Shown here piece after piece: positions 9,848-18,115 of a stretch of 64,000 nt of DNA. The notes under the pieces were generated by a model, which worked only from the letters and a program-made list of their open reading frames with translations, was not told the DNA's origin and ran no database searches. The stretch's first letter is position 1. Each line of letters opens with the position of its first letter. The translations under genes were made by a program, and so were the position numbers. The stretch spans positions 1,674,001-1,738,000 of the forward strand of contig NZ_CP061913.1 in assembly GCF_019904175.1 (NCBI RefSeq). Direction: 5' to 3'. Origin of the DNA: Dactylosporangium vinaceum. GTDB taxonomy: Bacteria > Actinomycetota > Actinomycetes > Mycobacteriales > Micromonosporaceae.

Positions 9848-11956
9848 CTACACGTACTCGTGGGCGTCCACGGCCGCCGGCACCACCGGGACCGCGGCCG
9901 GGATCGTGAAGCTGAACCGGCTGCCCCCGCCGGGGTTGTCGGTCACCGCGATCGTCCCGCCGTGCCGGTCCACGATCCGACGGCAGATGGCCAGGCCGAG
10001 GCCGGTGCCACCGTAGGACTGGCCGGCGTGCGCGCGGTGGAACGACTCGAACACGTGGGCCTTGTCGGCGTCCGGAATGCCGATCCCGCGGTCGGCGACC
10101 TCGACGCGGACCCAGCCCGGTCCGGCCGTGTGCGCGCTGATGTCGATCTTCGGGACGCGCCCCGGCCGCACGTACTTGAGCGCATTGCCGACCAGGTTGT
10201 CCAGCACGTGGCGCAGCATCGCCGGGTCGGCCTCGACGTGCGGAAGCGCACCGATGTACACGTCCGGCTGCACCCGCAGGTGCCCGACCCGCTCGGCGAC
10301 GACGTCGGCCACGAGCCCGGCCAGGTCGACCTCGCCGGGCTTCAGGGCGGCGTCGCGCGCGGTCACGTAGGCCAGCAGGTCGTCGATCAGCCGCCGCATC
10401 CGCACCACGCCCGACCCGACCCGCTCCAGGCTCTCCAGGGCCTGCTCGGGCTCGTCCGGCAGCGCGTCGCGGGCCATCTCCGTGTGGGCGCCGATGACGG
10501 TCAGCGGGTTCTTCAGGTCGTGGGCGACGATCCCGGCGAACGCCGCCAGGTCGGCCTCGCGCTCCCGCGCCTCGGTGATGTCGTGGAACACCACGATCGC
10601 CCCGCGCTGCCCGTCGTGGTCGAGCGGCCGCCCGCTCACCGACAGCAGGACGCCGTTGATGACCATCTCGACCCGGTCGGTCGACTGCCCGGCCAGGGCC
10701 CGCACCATCGGCTGCTCGTGGTTGGGGAACGGCGTGACGCCGTCGGGCAGGTAGACCTCCTCGGCGCCGAGCATCGCCTGGGCGGCCGGGTTGTGCACCA
10801 GGAAGTGTCCCTCGCCGTCGACCACGCCGACGCCGTCGCTGATGCGCTCCAGGATGCCGTTGAGCAGCGCGACCTGGTGGTCGGCAATGCGCCTGGCGGC
10901 CCGCAGCCCCGCGGTCGCGGTGACCACCTTCGCCTCCGCGCGCCCGCGCGCCCCGGCCAGCGCCCACAGCATCGCGCACACGAGCAGCGTCAGCAGCGTG
11001 CCGCCGAGCCCGACCACGAGCGGCAGGGCGGGCGTCGACCCGCCGAGCCGAGCCGCGTCGGCCGACACGACGAGCCGCCACTCCCGGTTGGCGATCGCCA
11101 CGTGCAGGTCCCGGTGCAGATCCGGATGCGTCCCGGCCTGATGCAGCCGGGCCACCCGCGCCTCCACCCCGCCGCCGTTCTGCGCCCACAGCTCGGCGTC
11201 GGCCTGGCCCTGGGTCGCGCGCGTGAGCACACCGCCGAGGAAGTCCTGCCCCCGCAGCCCGAGCACCACCCAGCCCTTGAAGTCCCGCCGCCCGTCCGGC
11301 GTCGGATCGCCGTAGGAGGGTGCGGCCAGCACGAACGACAGCTGCTGCTGCCCGGCCGGCAGCTTCCGGTCGCGCAGCAGCACGTAGGTGTCGGAGGCCG
11401 CCGCCTCCCCGGAGCGCCGCGCCTCCCACAGCGCCGCGGTCGGCTCGGCCGCCTGCGACAGGTCGGTCCCGGCGGGCAGGACCGCGGTGTCGTCGAGGGG
11501 CCGCGTGAAGATCGTGAAGAGGTGCTCGCGCCCGGTGCCCATCGGCTTGAGCTCCAGGCCGGCGACGCCCTGCCCGCGCCAATATTCCTGTGTGGCCGCC
11601 ACCTGCGAGTCGTCGGCCGCCACCAGGAACACCAACGACGTCGCCCCGACCAGCCCGGCCTCCCGCAGCGGCGCGGTGGTCGACGCGAAGTCCTCGGCGG
11701 TCAGATCGCTCTGCGCACCGACCGCCGCCGCCACCGTGCGCAGCGTGTCGAGGTACCGGTGGATCTCCGAACGCACCGACGCGTCGGACAGCCCGGCCGC
11801 CCGGTCGAGCACGGCCTGCGCCCGATCCTGCTGCCCCTGCCGGATGGCGTGCGCGGCCTGCCAGGACGCCCCGAGCCCGACCGCCAGCACGACCGCGATG
11901 GCCAGCGCACCGGCCCAGCCGACCTGGCGGACCGCACTGCCGAGCCGACCCGTCAC
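9848..11956 (-). CDS. CHASE-PAS sensor histidine kinase
   Basis: A 702-residue membrane sensor kinase. Transmembrane helix 1 (about 15-35) and helix 2 (about 310-335) flank an extracellular CHASE-like domain (about 70-240). A PAS domain (about 365-465) precedes the dimerisation/phosphoacceptor site HDLKNPLT with His at about 479. The ATPase domain has NLVGNALKY (N box), DRGIGIP (G1) and YGGTGLGLAICRRIV (G2). It starts with GTG. No response regulator is adjacent, so it is an orphan kinase. The 1-kb upstream region is filled with repeats. Confidence 0.88.
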   Translation of the reverse strand: MTGRLGSAVRQVGWAGALAIAVVLAVGLGASWQAAHAIRQGQQDRAQAVLDRAAGLSDASVRSEIHRYLDTLRTVAAAVGAQSDLTAEDFASTTAPLREAGLVGATSLVFLVAADDSQVAATQEYWRGQGVAGLELKPMGTGREHLFTIFTRPLDDTAVLPAGTDLSQAAEPTAALWEARRSGEAAASDTYVLLRDRKLPAGQQQLSFVLAAPSYGDPTPDGRRDFKGWVVLGLRGQDFLGGVLTRATQGQADAELWAQNGGGVEARVARLHQAGTHPDLHRDLHVAIANREWRLVVSADAARLGGSTPALPLVVGLGGTLLTLLVCAMLWALAGARGRAEAKVVTATAGLRAARRIADHQVALLNGILERISDGVGVVDGEGHFLVHNPAAQAMLGAEEVYLPDGVTPFPNHEQPMVRALAGQSTDRVEMVINGVLLSVSGRPLDHDGQRGAIVVFHDITEAREREADLAAFAGIVAHDLKNPLTVIGAHTEMARDALPDEPEQALESLERVGSGVVRMRRLIDDLLAYVTARDAALKPGEVDLAGLVADVVAERVGHLRVQPDVYIGALPHVEADPAMLRHVLDNLVGNALKYVRPGRVPKIDISAHTAGPGWVRVEVADRGIGIPDADKAHVFESFHRAHAGQSYGGTGLGLAICRRIVDRHGGTIAVTDNPGGGSRFSFTIPAAVPVVPAAVDAHEYV

Positions 11957-12119
11957 CCAACGCTGATCGGCAGGAGAGATTCGAGATTAAGGACAAAGGC
12001 CGTGACTCGGGTCCGCGCTGCTTGCGGTCCGCTCCTCCCGCGAGGCACCGGTCGGCGCCTGGGGCGCCTCCCTTCGGCGTCCGCGTCGTGCAGCGCCCTG
12101 TCGTGCCTGGACGGATTGC

Positions 12120-12450
12120 GCGCGGATGTGTCGTGCCCCGGACGGGTCGCTCGGATGCGTCGCGCTCGGACGCGTGGCGCGGATGCGTGGTGCTCGGATG
12201 CGTCGCGCTTGGACGCGTGGCGGTGGATACATGGTGCTCGGATGCGTCGCGCTCGGACGCGTCGCGCTCGGATGCGACACGCTTGAATGCATCGCGCGGA
12301 TCTGTGACGGTCAGACGCCTCTCAGATCGCTCGGGCGGGTCGCGCTTAGATGAGGTCGCGCTCGGACGCGTCGTGCTCGGACGCGACGCGCGGACGCGTT
12401 GCGCTCGGACGTGTTGCGCTCGGACGCGTGCGGGATGGTCCGCCGGGCAT
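12120..12450. repeat. Degenerate 15-bp tandem repeat array
   Basis: Consecutive units resembling CTCGGATGCGTCGCG and CTCGGACGCGTCGCG recur with a 15-base period upstream of the histidine kinase. Because 15 is divisible by three, all frames stay open and give five-residue periodic peptides on both strands. No start, ribosome-binding site or recognisable domain supports a gene, so the tract is treated as non-coding. Confidence 0.7.
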
Positions 12451-12499
12451 CGGGCGCTGGCGGGCATTGCGTTCCGTCCGCGGGGCCATGAGCGTGCGC

Positions 12500-12860
12500 G
12501 CCGGGCGTTCAGTCACATCGCCGGCCCGCGCGCGCCCGGACGCGTCTCAGGCTGGCCGCTCGGTCGCGCACCGATTGCCTTGCACGCGCGGACGCGAATT
12601 GGGCCGGCCGCTCGGTCACGCATCGCCCCCTCACGCGCGCGGACGCGTATCGGGGTGCGGCTCGGCCGCGCGTCGCTGGTCCTGCGCGCGGACGCGTGGC
12701 TGCCGGCTTCGGCCGTAGTCCTGCGCGCGGACGCCTGCCGTCGTCCCACTCGCGGACGCGTGCCGGCCGTCGTCCCACTCGCGGACGCGTGCCGGCCGTC
12801 GTCCCACGCGCGGACGCGTGCCTGCCGTCGTCCTACGCGCGGACGCGTGCGTCCGGCGGG
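12500..12860. repeat. CGCGGACGCG-core repeat tract with 29-bp tandem units
   Basis: The core CGCGGACGCG recurs about eight times. At 12751, 12780, 12809 and 12838 it starts near-identical 29-base units, the spacing being exactly 29 each time. The units are contiguous, without unique spacers, so this is not a CRISPR array. The tract lies between the histidine kinase and aldehyde dehydrogenase genes. Confidence 0.75.
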
Positions 12861-12939
12861 CGGGCGCGGACGCGGCTGTGGCGCGCGCGGCGTGTGCGTG
12901 AGCGGGGTTGCGGTGACCTGATGACGCTGGCGGTAGTGG

Positions 12940-14445
12940 CTACTTGGAGCGGCCGTGGACCAGGCGGACCACGCGCAGCATCTGGGAGATGGTCTTCTCG
13001 GTTCGGTCGAACGTCGTGGCGGCCAGCAGAGACGGAGCGCGGCGCTTCACGATGGACTTCGGGCGGGTGAACTCGCGCAGGCCGTCGTCGCCGTGAATGC
13101 GGCCGAAGCCGGAGTTGCCGACGCCGCCGAAGGGGAGTGCGGGCATGCCGGCGAAGGTCAGGGCCGAGTTGACCGATGTCATGCCCGAGCGGACCTGGCG
13201 GGCCAGACTGAGGCCCTGAGACTTCGAGAAGATGGCGCCGCCCAGGCCGTAGCCCGTGCTGTTCGCCAGCCGTACGCCCTCGGCCGCGTCGCGGACCCGG
13301 CTGACGGTCAAGGTCGGGCCGAAGGTCTCCTCCTGGACGGCGGCGGCGTCCTCCGGCACGTCGACCAGGATCGTGGGGTTCACGAACGGTGGCTGGACCG
13401 CCTCCGCGCCGCCCAGCACGGCGCGGCCGCCGCGGGTGAGGGCGTCTTCGATGTGGCGGCGGATGATCTCGATCTGGGACGGCATGGTGATCGGGCCGAT
13501 GTCCGAGGAGGGCTCGGCGCCCACGGTGAGCTTGGCGGCGCGGGCCACGACGCGGTTGAGGAAGTCGTCGAAGATCGGCTCGGCGACGTACACCCGCTCA
13601 ATGCCGACGCAGGTCTGGCCGGCGTTGGTCAGGCCGCCCCAGACACAGGCGCTCGCGGCCTCGTCCAGGTCGGCGTCGGCCGCCACGACCATCGCGTCCT
13701 TGCCGCCGCACTCCAGCAGCACGGGCGTGAGGGACTCGGCCGCCACGGCCATGACCTTCTTGCCGGTGGCCGTCGAGCCGGTGAAGGCGATCTTGTCGAC
13801 CCCGCTGCGGCAGAGGGCCGCGCCGACGTCGCCGAGGCCGTGGACGATCTGCAGGACCGGGTGCTCGGGGACGACCTCGTTGAAGCGGTCGACAAACCAT
13901 TGACCCACTGCCGGTGTGTACTCGCTGGGCTTGAACACCACCGCATTGCCCGCGGCAAGCGCGTAGGCGATCGACCCCATCGGCGTGAGAATCGGGTAGT
14001 TCCAGGGCCCGATCACCCCGACCACGCCCAGCGGCAGATATTCGAGGAACGCCGCGTGCTCCTTCAGCAGCAGCGAGCTCCCGACCCGCCGGCGCCCGAG
14101 CACCTTGCGGGCCCGCTGCGCCGCCCACGCGATGTGGTCGACCGCCGCGATCGCCTCGACCAACGCGTCCGCGCGCGGCTTGCCGCCCTCGCGGTTCATG
14201 AGCGCGGCCAGCTCCTCGAGGCGGTTGGTGAGCACGCTGCGGAACGCCAGCAGGCGCTGCTTCCGCCCGGAGAATCCGAGTCCGGCCCACCATGCGGCCG
14301 CGTCACGCGCCCGGGCGACGGCGGCGGTGAGAGAATCGGTGGAGGCGACCGGGAAGCGGCCGACCTCCTCGCCCGTCGCGGGGTTGGTCGAGATCAGCGA
14401 GCCCTCGTCGATGGCGGGGACGCCGGGCGTTCGCGTGGCGGTCAT
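12940..14445 (-). CDS. NAD(P)-dependent aldehyde dehydrogenase
   Basis: Oxidises an aldehyde to a carboxylate; the substrate is unknown. The 501-residue protein has the cofactor-binding IGPWNYPILTPMGSIAYALAAG and KIAFTGSTATGKKVM segments, the catalytic Glu in LLECGGKDAMV and the catalytic Cys in NAGQTCVGIERVYV, followed by EETFGPTLTVSRV and PFGGVGNSGFGRIHG. The ATG at 14445 is chosen because a TACACT -10 element lies exactly 6 bases upstream; an extension to 14541 would be non-homologous. An operator-like dyad sits in the promoter. Confidence 0.93.
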   Translation of the reverse strand: MTATRTPGVPAIDEGSLISTNPATGEEVGRFPVASTDSLTAAVARARDAAAWWAGLGFSGRKQRLLAFRSVLTNRLEELAALMNREGGKPRADALVEAIAAVDHIAWAAQRARKVLGRRRVGSSLLLKEHAAFLEYLPLGVVGVIGPWNYPILTPMGSIAYALAAGNAVVFKPSEYTPAVGQWFVDRFNEVVPEHPVLQIVHGLGDVGAALCRSGVDKIAFTGSTATGKKVMAVAAESLTPVLLECGGKDAMVVAADADLDEAASACVWGGLTNAGQTCVGIERVYVAEPIFDDFLNRVVARAAKLTVGAEPSSDIGPITMPSQIEIIRRHIEDALTRGGRAVLGGAEAVQPPFVNPTILVDVPEDAAAVQEETFGPTLTVSRVRDAAEGVRLANSTGYGLGGAIFSKSQGLSLARQVRSGMTSVNSALTFAGMPALPFGGVGNSGFGRIHGDDGLREFTRPKSIVKRRAPSLLAATTFDRTEKTISQMLRVVRLVHGRSK

Positions 14446-14451
14446 GGCGCG

Positions 14452-14481
14452 AGTGTAAACCCGGAAATTACTCACGAGTAA
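14452..14481 (-). promoter_or_regulatory. Aldehyde dehydrogenase promoter and dyad
   Basis: TACACT on the minus strand (14457-14452) precedes the ATG by 6 bases. TTACTC-AC-GAGTAA at 14468-14481 is an inverted repeat with 6-base arms in the -35 region, of a size typical for TetR-family operators. It partly resembles the meaA and ccr dyads (shared TACT...GTA frame). Confidence 0.45.
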
Positions 14482-14558
14482 GCCCCGAGCGGCCCCGCGA
14501 TGTCGAAAACCCGGTGCGCACTCCGACCAGTGGGTGGACACAGGCCCAGGAGGAACGG

Positions 14559-15377
14559 ATGAAGATCGAACAGCTCAAGGTGCCCGGCGCGACGTTGCAC
14601 TACGAGGTCCGCGGCAGCGGGCCGGTCCTGCTGCTGATCTGCGGCGGGATCTACGACGCCGAGGGGTTCGAGGCCCTGGCCGATGAGCTCGCCGGTGAGC
14701 GCACCGTGGTCACCTACGACCGGCGCGGCAACTCCCGCAGCCCCCTGGACGGCCCGCCGTCCGAGATCATCCTGGAGGAGCAGGCCGACGACGCGTACCG
14801 GCTGCTCGGCGCCGTAGGCGTCACCGAGGACGAGCCGGCCGACGTGTTCGGCAACAGCTCGGGGGCGGTGATCGCGCTGGAACTCGCCGCGCGGTACCCG
14901 GGCATGGTCCGCACCGTCGTCGCGCACGAGCCGCCGCTGTTCGAGCTGCTACCCGACTTCGACCGCTTCCGCGCGGTGTTCACAGAGGTGGCCGCGGCGT
15001 ACCGCGAGCACGGCACAGAGGCCGCCATGGGAGTCTTCGGCGCGGCAATGGCCATGCACGGTGACGACGACACCCCGAGCGCACCGCCGACGGCCGAGTC
15101 CGGGGCGCGGATGCAGCGCAACATGGAGTACTTCATCGCGTACGAGGTGCCGCCCATCGCCGCGGTCGTTCCCGATCTCGAGGGCCTGCGCTCAGGGACA
15201 GTGCGAATCGTGCCGGCCGTCGGCGCGACGAGCGCGGGAGAGCCGCCGAACCGCGCCGGCCGCGAGCTGGGAGCGCGGCTGGACGCGGAGGTCGTCGAAT
15301 TCCCACATGGGCACGGCGGGTTCGGAGACGCCGGCCCCTTCGCGGCGAAGCTGCGCCAGGTGCTGGCCGCACCGTAA
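14559..15377 (+). CDS. Alpha/beta hydrolase
   Basis: A 272-residue alpha/beta-hydrolase-fold enzyme of unknown substrate. It has YDRRGNSRSPLDG after strand 4, the nucleophile elbow GNSSG in place of the commoner GHSxG, and a C-terminal histidine segment HGHGGFGDAGPFAAKL. The ATG at 14559 has an AGGAGG ribosome-binding site 6 bases upstream; the frame stays open to 14514 without support. It is divergent from the aldehyde dehydrogenase, and its 3' side runs into a repeat tract. Confidence 0.85.
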   Translation: MKIEQLKVPGATLHYEVRGSGPVLLLICGGIYDAEGFEALADELAGERTVVTYDRRGNSRSPLDGPPSEIILEEQADDAYRLLGAVGVTEDEPADVFGNSSGAVIALELAARYPGMVRTVVAHEPPLFELLPDFDRFRAVFTEVAAAYREHGTEAAMGVFGAAMAMHGDDDTPSAPPTAESGARMQRNMEYFIAYEVPPIAAVVPDLEGLRSGTVRIVPAVGATSAGEPPNRAGRELGARLDAEVVEFPHGHGGFGDAGPFAAKLRQVLAAP

Positions 15378-15409
15378 AGCACACGCAGACCAACCGAGCC
15401 GCAAGCCCA

Positions 15410-15945
15410 ACACCCACACGCGCGGACGCGTGCCCGCGCCCGCGCGAGGCCGTGCCCGCGCGAGGCCTGGCCCGCGCCCGCGTCCGCGCGAGACGCGGCA
15501 CACGCGCGGACGCGGGCGGCTGGCATGCGCGGACGCGGGCTGGCCCATGTGCCCCCGCTGACGTGGACACGCGGGCGAGGCGCGGCACACGCGCGGACCC
15601 GCGAAGCGCGGCACACGCGCGGACGCGGGCGGCTGGCATGCGCGGACGCGGGCTGGCCCATGTGCACACGCTGACGCGGACACGCGGGCGAGGCGCGGCA
15701 CACGCGGGCGCGGACCCTGCACATGGCCGGATGCAAGCGGGCGTACGTGCTGGCGCGGCTCCACACACGCGCGGACCAGCCCACACACGCGCGGACGCGA
15801 GCGCGGCGCACGCGGGCTTAGCTCACGCACACGCGCGGACGCGCCCACGCACACGCACACGCACGGACGCGAGCGCGACGCATGCGGGCTCAGCCCAGGT
15901 ACACGCGCGGACGCGAGCGCTGGCAGGCGCGACCGCTCCCTGCCC
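15410..15945. repeat. GCGCGGACGCG repeat tract with 113-bp duplication
   Basis: At least seven copies of GCGCGGACGCG lie between the hydrolase and the convergent SDR gene. A 113-base block is tandemly duplicated (15495-15607 and 15608-15720); landmarks such as GCGGCACACGCG and GCTGACGYGGACACGCGGGC recur at exactly 113 bases. Reading frames through it are open on both strands but show only low-complexity Arg/Ala/His sequence. Confidence 0.75.
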
Positions 15946-15982
15946 GGGGCGGAAGCGAAGTGGCCAGGAACCCGGAAGCTCG

Positions 15983-16684
15983 TTAAGAGGCGTGTTCCTT
16001 GAGGATGCGCTCGGCGACCGCGAGAGGATCGGCGAGGCGCCCTTCGGCGTGGGCGTCGACCCACCGTTGCCGGCCCGGGAAGTAGGCGCCGGACGTGGCG
16101 GCGCGGCGGATGTTCTCCTGCATGCCGGTGTCCATCTGGCCGGGGTCGACGTTGGTGATCGAGATTCGTTCGTCCTCGCGGACCTGGGAGGAGAGGACGT
16201 CGAAGAACGTCTCGCCGGCGGCCTTCGTCGTGCAGTACAGCGCCCAGCCGTCGATGACCCGGTGGGCGGCGCCGGAGGAGATGAACAGGATGCGCATCCG
16301 CGCGTCGGGCGGGGCGGCGCGCAGGAATGTGTTGGTGAGGACCACCGGGGCCGTGAGGTTGACCGCGATCGAGTTGGTGATCGCCTGGGTGGTGAGGCGG
16401 CCGATCTCGCCGATCGGCTCGACGACTGCCGCGTTGTGGATCAGTACCACGTCGTCGGCGTCGCGCAGGAACGCGCGCAGCGTGTCGTGGTCGGGGAGCC
16501 AGTGGGCGTCCGCGAGGTCGGTGGAGAAGAGCGTCACGTCGCCCGGGTGTTCGTCGCGGAGCTGCTGTTGTTCGGGGCTGAAGTGCCGGCCGACCGCCAG
16601 GATCCGATCGCCGCGTGTGGTGGACACGTCGAAGAGGGCGGCGCCCAGGCCGCGGGAGACTCCGGTGATCACGACGGCACGCAT
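15983..16684 (-). CDS. Short-chain dehydrogenase/reductase
   Basis: A 233-residue NAD(P)-dependent SDR. The nucleotide-binding motif TGVSRGLG is at residues 7-14, followed by LIHNAAVVEP, a serine in FISSGAA and the catalytic YCTTK (YxxxK). The overall pattern resembles the YueD/benzil-reductase-like subgroup, but the substrate is not predictable. The ATG at 16684 lies exactly 6 bases after a TAGAGT -10 element, so the mRNA is probably leaderless. Confidence 0.88.
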   Translation of the reverse strand: MRAVVITGVSRGLGAALFDVSTTRGDRILAVGRHFSPEQQQLRDEHPGDVTLFSTDLADAHWLPDHDTLRAFLRDADDVVLIHNAAVVEPIGEIGRLTTQAITNSIAVNLTAPVVLTNTFLRAAPPDARMRILFISSGAAHRVIDGWALYCTTKAAGETFFDVLSSQVREDERISITNVDPGQMDTGMQENIRRAATSGAYFPGRQRWVDAHAEGRLADPLAVAERILKEHAS

Positions 16685-16690
16685 GGGGTC

Positions 16691-16696
16691 ACTCTA
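16691..16696 (-). promoter_or_regulatory. -10 element for leaderless SDR gene
   Basis: On the minus strand TAGAGT is followed by GACCCC and then the ATG. The predicted transcription start coincides with the A of the start codon. Confidence 0.5.
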
Positions 16697-16714
16697 TTCC
16701 TGTGCCGGGATCAT

Positions 16715-17218
16715 TTATATGGCCCGTGTGCCGCCCGCGGGTGGTCCCTTCGGCGCACCCGGGCACGAGTCGCCGAGCTTCCCCGCGACGGCCTCGAGCG
16801 CGTCGGCGAGGGCGGCCGTCTGCGCCTCGTCGAGGTGGTCGAAGATCAGCCGGCGGACGTCGGCCACGTGCTCGGGCGCGACGCGCTCGGCGAACGCGCG
16901 GCCGGCGTCGGTGATCCGGGCGATGCTGACCCGGCCGTCGCCGGAGTCGGGGGCGACGTCGACGTACCCGAGCTCGACGAGCTTGCGCATGCGGTGACTC
17001 AGCCGGCTCGGCGACATGTTCATCTGCCCGGCCAGGTCGGACAGCCGTAGCCCGTCGCCGGCCTCGCTGAGGGCGGCCAGCAGCCCGTATTCGACGTGGA
17101 CCAGGCCGTGCGGGCGGAACGTGCGCTCCAGCTCGGGAAACCCGACGAGCACGACGGCCAGCAGCGACAGCCAAGCCCGGCGCTCGGTGTCGTCCAGCCA
17201 TCGCGGCTCGTCCGTCAT
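16715..17218 (-). CDS. MarR family transcriptional regulator
   Basis: A 167-residue winged-helix repressor-type protein. The HTH region reads LRLSDLAGQMNMSPSRLSHRMRKLVELGYV and the wing reads DSGDGRVSIARITDAGRAF. It is the second gene of a doxX-marR operon (16-base gap), and a perfect 16-bp palindrome lies just upstream of doxX, so autoregulation of the operon is likely (inference). The ATG at 17218 is used; a GTG 9 bases upstream is also possible. Confidence 0.9.
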   Translation of the reverse strand: MTDEPRWLDDTERRAWLSLLAVVLVGFPELERTFRPHGLVHVEYGLLAALSEAGDGLRLSDLAGQMNMSPSRLSHRMRKLVELGYVDVAPDSGDGRVSIARITDAGRAFAERVAPEHVADVRRLIFDHLDEAQTAALADALEAVAGKLGDSCPGAPKGPPAGGTRAI

Positions 17219-17234
17219 GCCCACCACAGTAAGT

Positions 17235-17591
17235 TCAGAATCGGCCGATCGCGATGATCACCGCGAGGGCGCCGAGGACGAGGTTGACGACGATCATCGG
17301 GTACTCCTTCGCCCGCGCGTGATCGACGATCGCCAGCAGCATGATGATCGCCAGGCCGACAGCGGCGAGCGGGGTCAGGATCGGTGCGATCCCGGTCGCC
17401 CACGGCAGGATCAGCCCGAGGCCACCCAGGATCTCGACGATGCCGATGAACCGGACAGTGCCCTTGCTGTACCGCGGCACCCAGGTCATCTTCTCGGCCA
17501 GCTTCTCCACCGGCTGGGTCGCCTTGGTGACGCCGGCGCCCACGAATGCCACGCCCAGCAGGCACTGCAGTACCCACAGAAAAATATTCAT
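17235..17591 (-). CDS. DoxX family membrane protein
   Basis: A 118-residue protein with four predicted membrane helices: FLWVLQCLLGVAFVGAGVTK, VRFIGIVEILGGLGLILPWA, ILTPLAAVGLAIIMLLAIV and YPMIVVNLVLGALAVIIAIG. DoxX-like proteins are linked to thiol and quinone redox homeostasis, but the role here is unknown. The ATG at 17591 is the natural start. A TACAGT -10 element (17605-17600) and the palindromic operator lie directly upstream. It is the first gene of the operon with marR. Confidence 0.85.
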   Translation of the reverse strand: MNIFLWVLQCLLGVAFVGAGVTKATQPVEKLAEKMTWVPRYSKGTVRFIGIVEILGGLGLILPWATGIAPILTPLAAVGLAIIMLLAIVDHARAKEYPMIVVNLVLGALAVIIAIGRF

Positions 17592-17604
17592 GGCCCGAGA
17601 CTGT

Positions 17605-17620
17605 ACTTGAAGCTTCAAGT
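17605..17620. promoter_or_regulatory. Perfect 16-bp palindrome, probable MarR operator
   Basis: ACTTGAAGCTTCAAGT is a perfect 8+8 palindrome without spacer, 13 bases upstream of the doxX start and abutting its candidate -10 element. TTGAA/TTCAA half-sites are common in MarR-family operators. The site also lies about 63 bases from the divergent gene at 17683. Confidence 0.7.
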
Positions 17621-17682
17621 TTCTAGAAGGCACCCGGCGCGGGCGAGGGCCGATCATTCGCCGGGCGTCGATCGTGCAGGGT

Positions 17683-18060
17683 ATGGAGACCTTCCGGCGC
17701 CCGTTCGGGGCCAGCCTGATGATCGTCATCGGCATCTTCCAGGTGGTCGTCGGGCTCACGGCGATCTTCCAGCGGGCCTTCTACATCCTGGCCGGGAGCT
17801 ACCTCTTCGGCTTCTCCGTCGTCGGCTGGGGCTGGACCCATCTCGCGCTCGGCGTGCTGCTGCTGCTAGCCGGCGGGGCCGTGCTCGCCGGGCAGCTGTG
17901 GGGCCGGGTCGTCGGGATCGTGCTGGCTTCCCTGAGCGCGGTCGCCAACTTTGTGTTCCTGCCGTACTACCCGCTGTGGTCGATGCTGATCATCGCCGCT
18001 GACGTCGCGGTGATCTGGTCGCTGACGAGGTATGGCCGGGAGGAGGCCGTGCTGCGCTGA
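17683..18060 (+). CDS. DUF7144-like four-helix membrane protein
   Basis: A 125-residue integral membrane protein of unknown function with four hydrophobic segments: FGASLMIVIGIFQVVVGLTAI, FSVVGWGWTHLALGVLLLLAGG, VVGIVLASLSAVANFVFLP and LWSMLIIAADVAVIWSL. The Trp-Thr-His (WTH) motif in the second helix is typical of the DUF7144 group of actinobacterial membrane proteins. The ATG at 17683 is preferred over a GTG at 17674. It is divergent from doxX and may share the MarR operator. Confidence 0.75.
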   Translation: METFRRPFGASLMIVIGIFQVVVGLTAIFQRAFYILAGSYLFGFSVVGWGWTHLALGVLLLLAGGAVLAGQLWGRVVGIVLASLSAVANFVFLPYYPLWSMLIIAADVAVIWSLTRYGREEAVLR

Positions 18061-18115
18061 AGGTGTGTGGGCCGCCCACATGTGACAGGCCCACAGGCGG
18101 TGCGACCATGCGGTG

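Noticed and set aside
9831..12467. An 878-residue minus-strand frame containing RDASE-type repeats
   Set aside because: It overlaps the histidine kinase in another frame; the repeat part is open only because the period is 15 bases.
12751..12866. CRISPR-like regular 29-bp repeats
   Set aside because: Units are contiguous with no unique spacers and no cas genes are nearby.
15452..17050. A 532-residue plus-strand frame through the repeat tract and the SDR/MarR region
   Set aside because: It is antisense to the SDR and marR genes, which carry clear family motifs.
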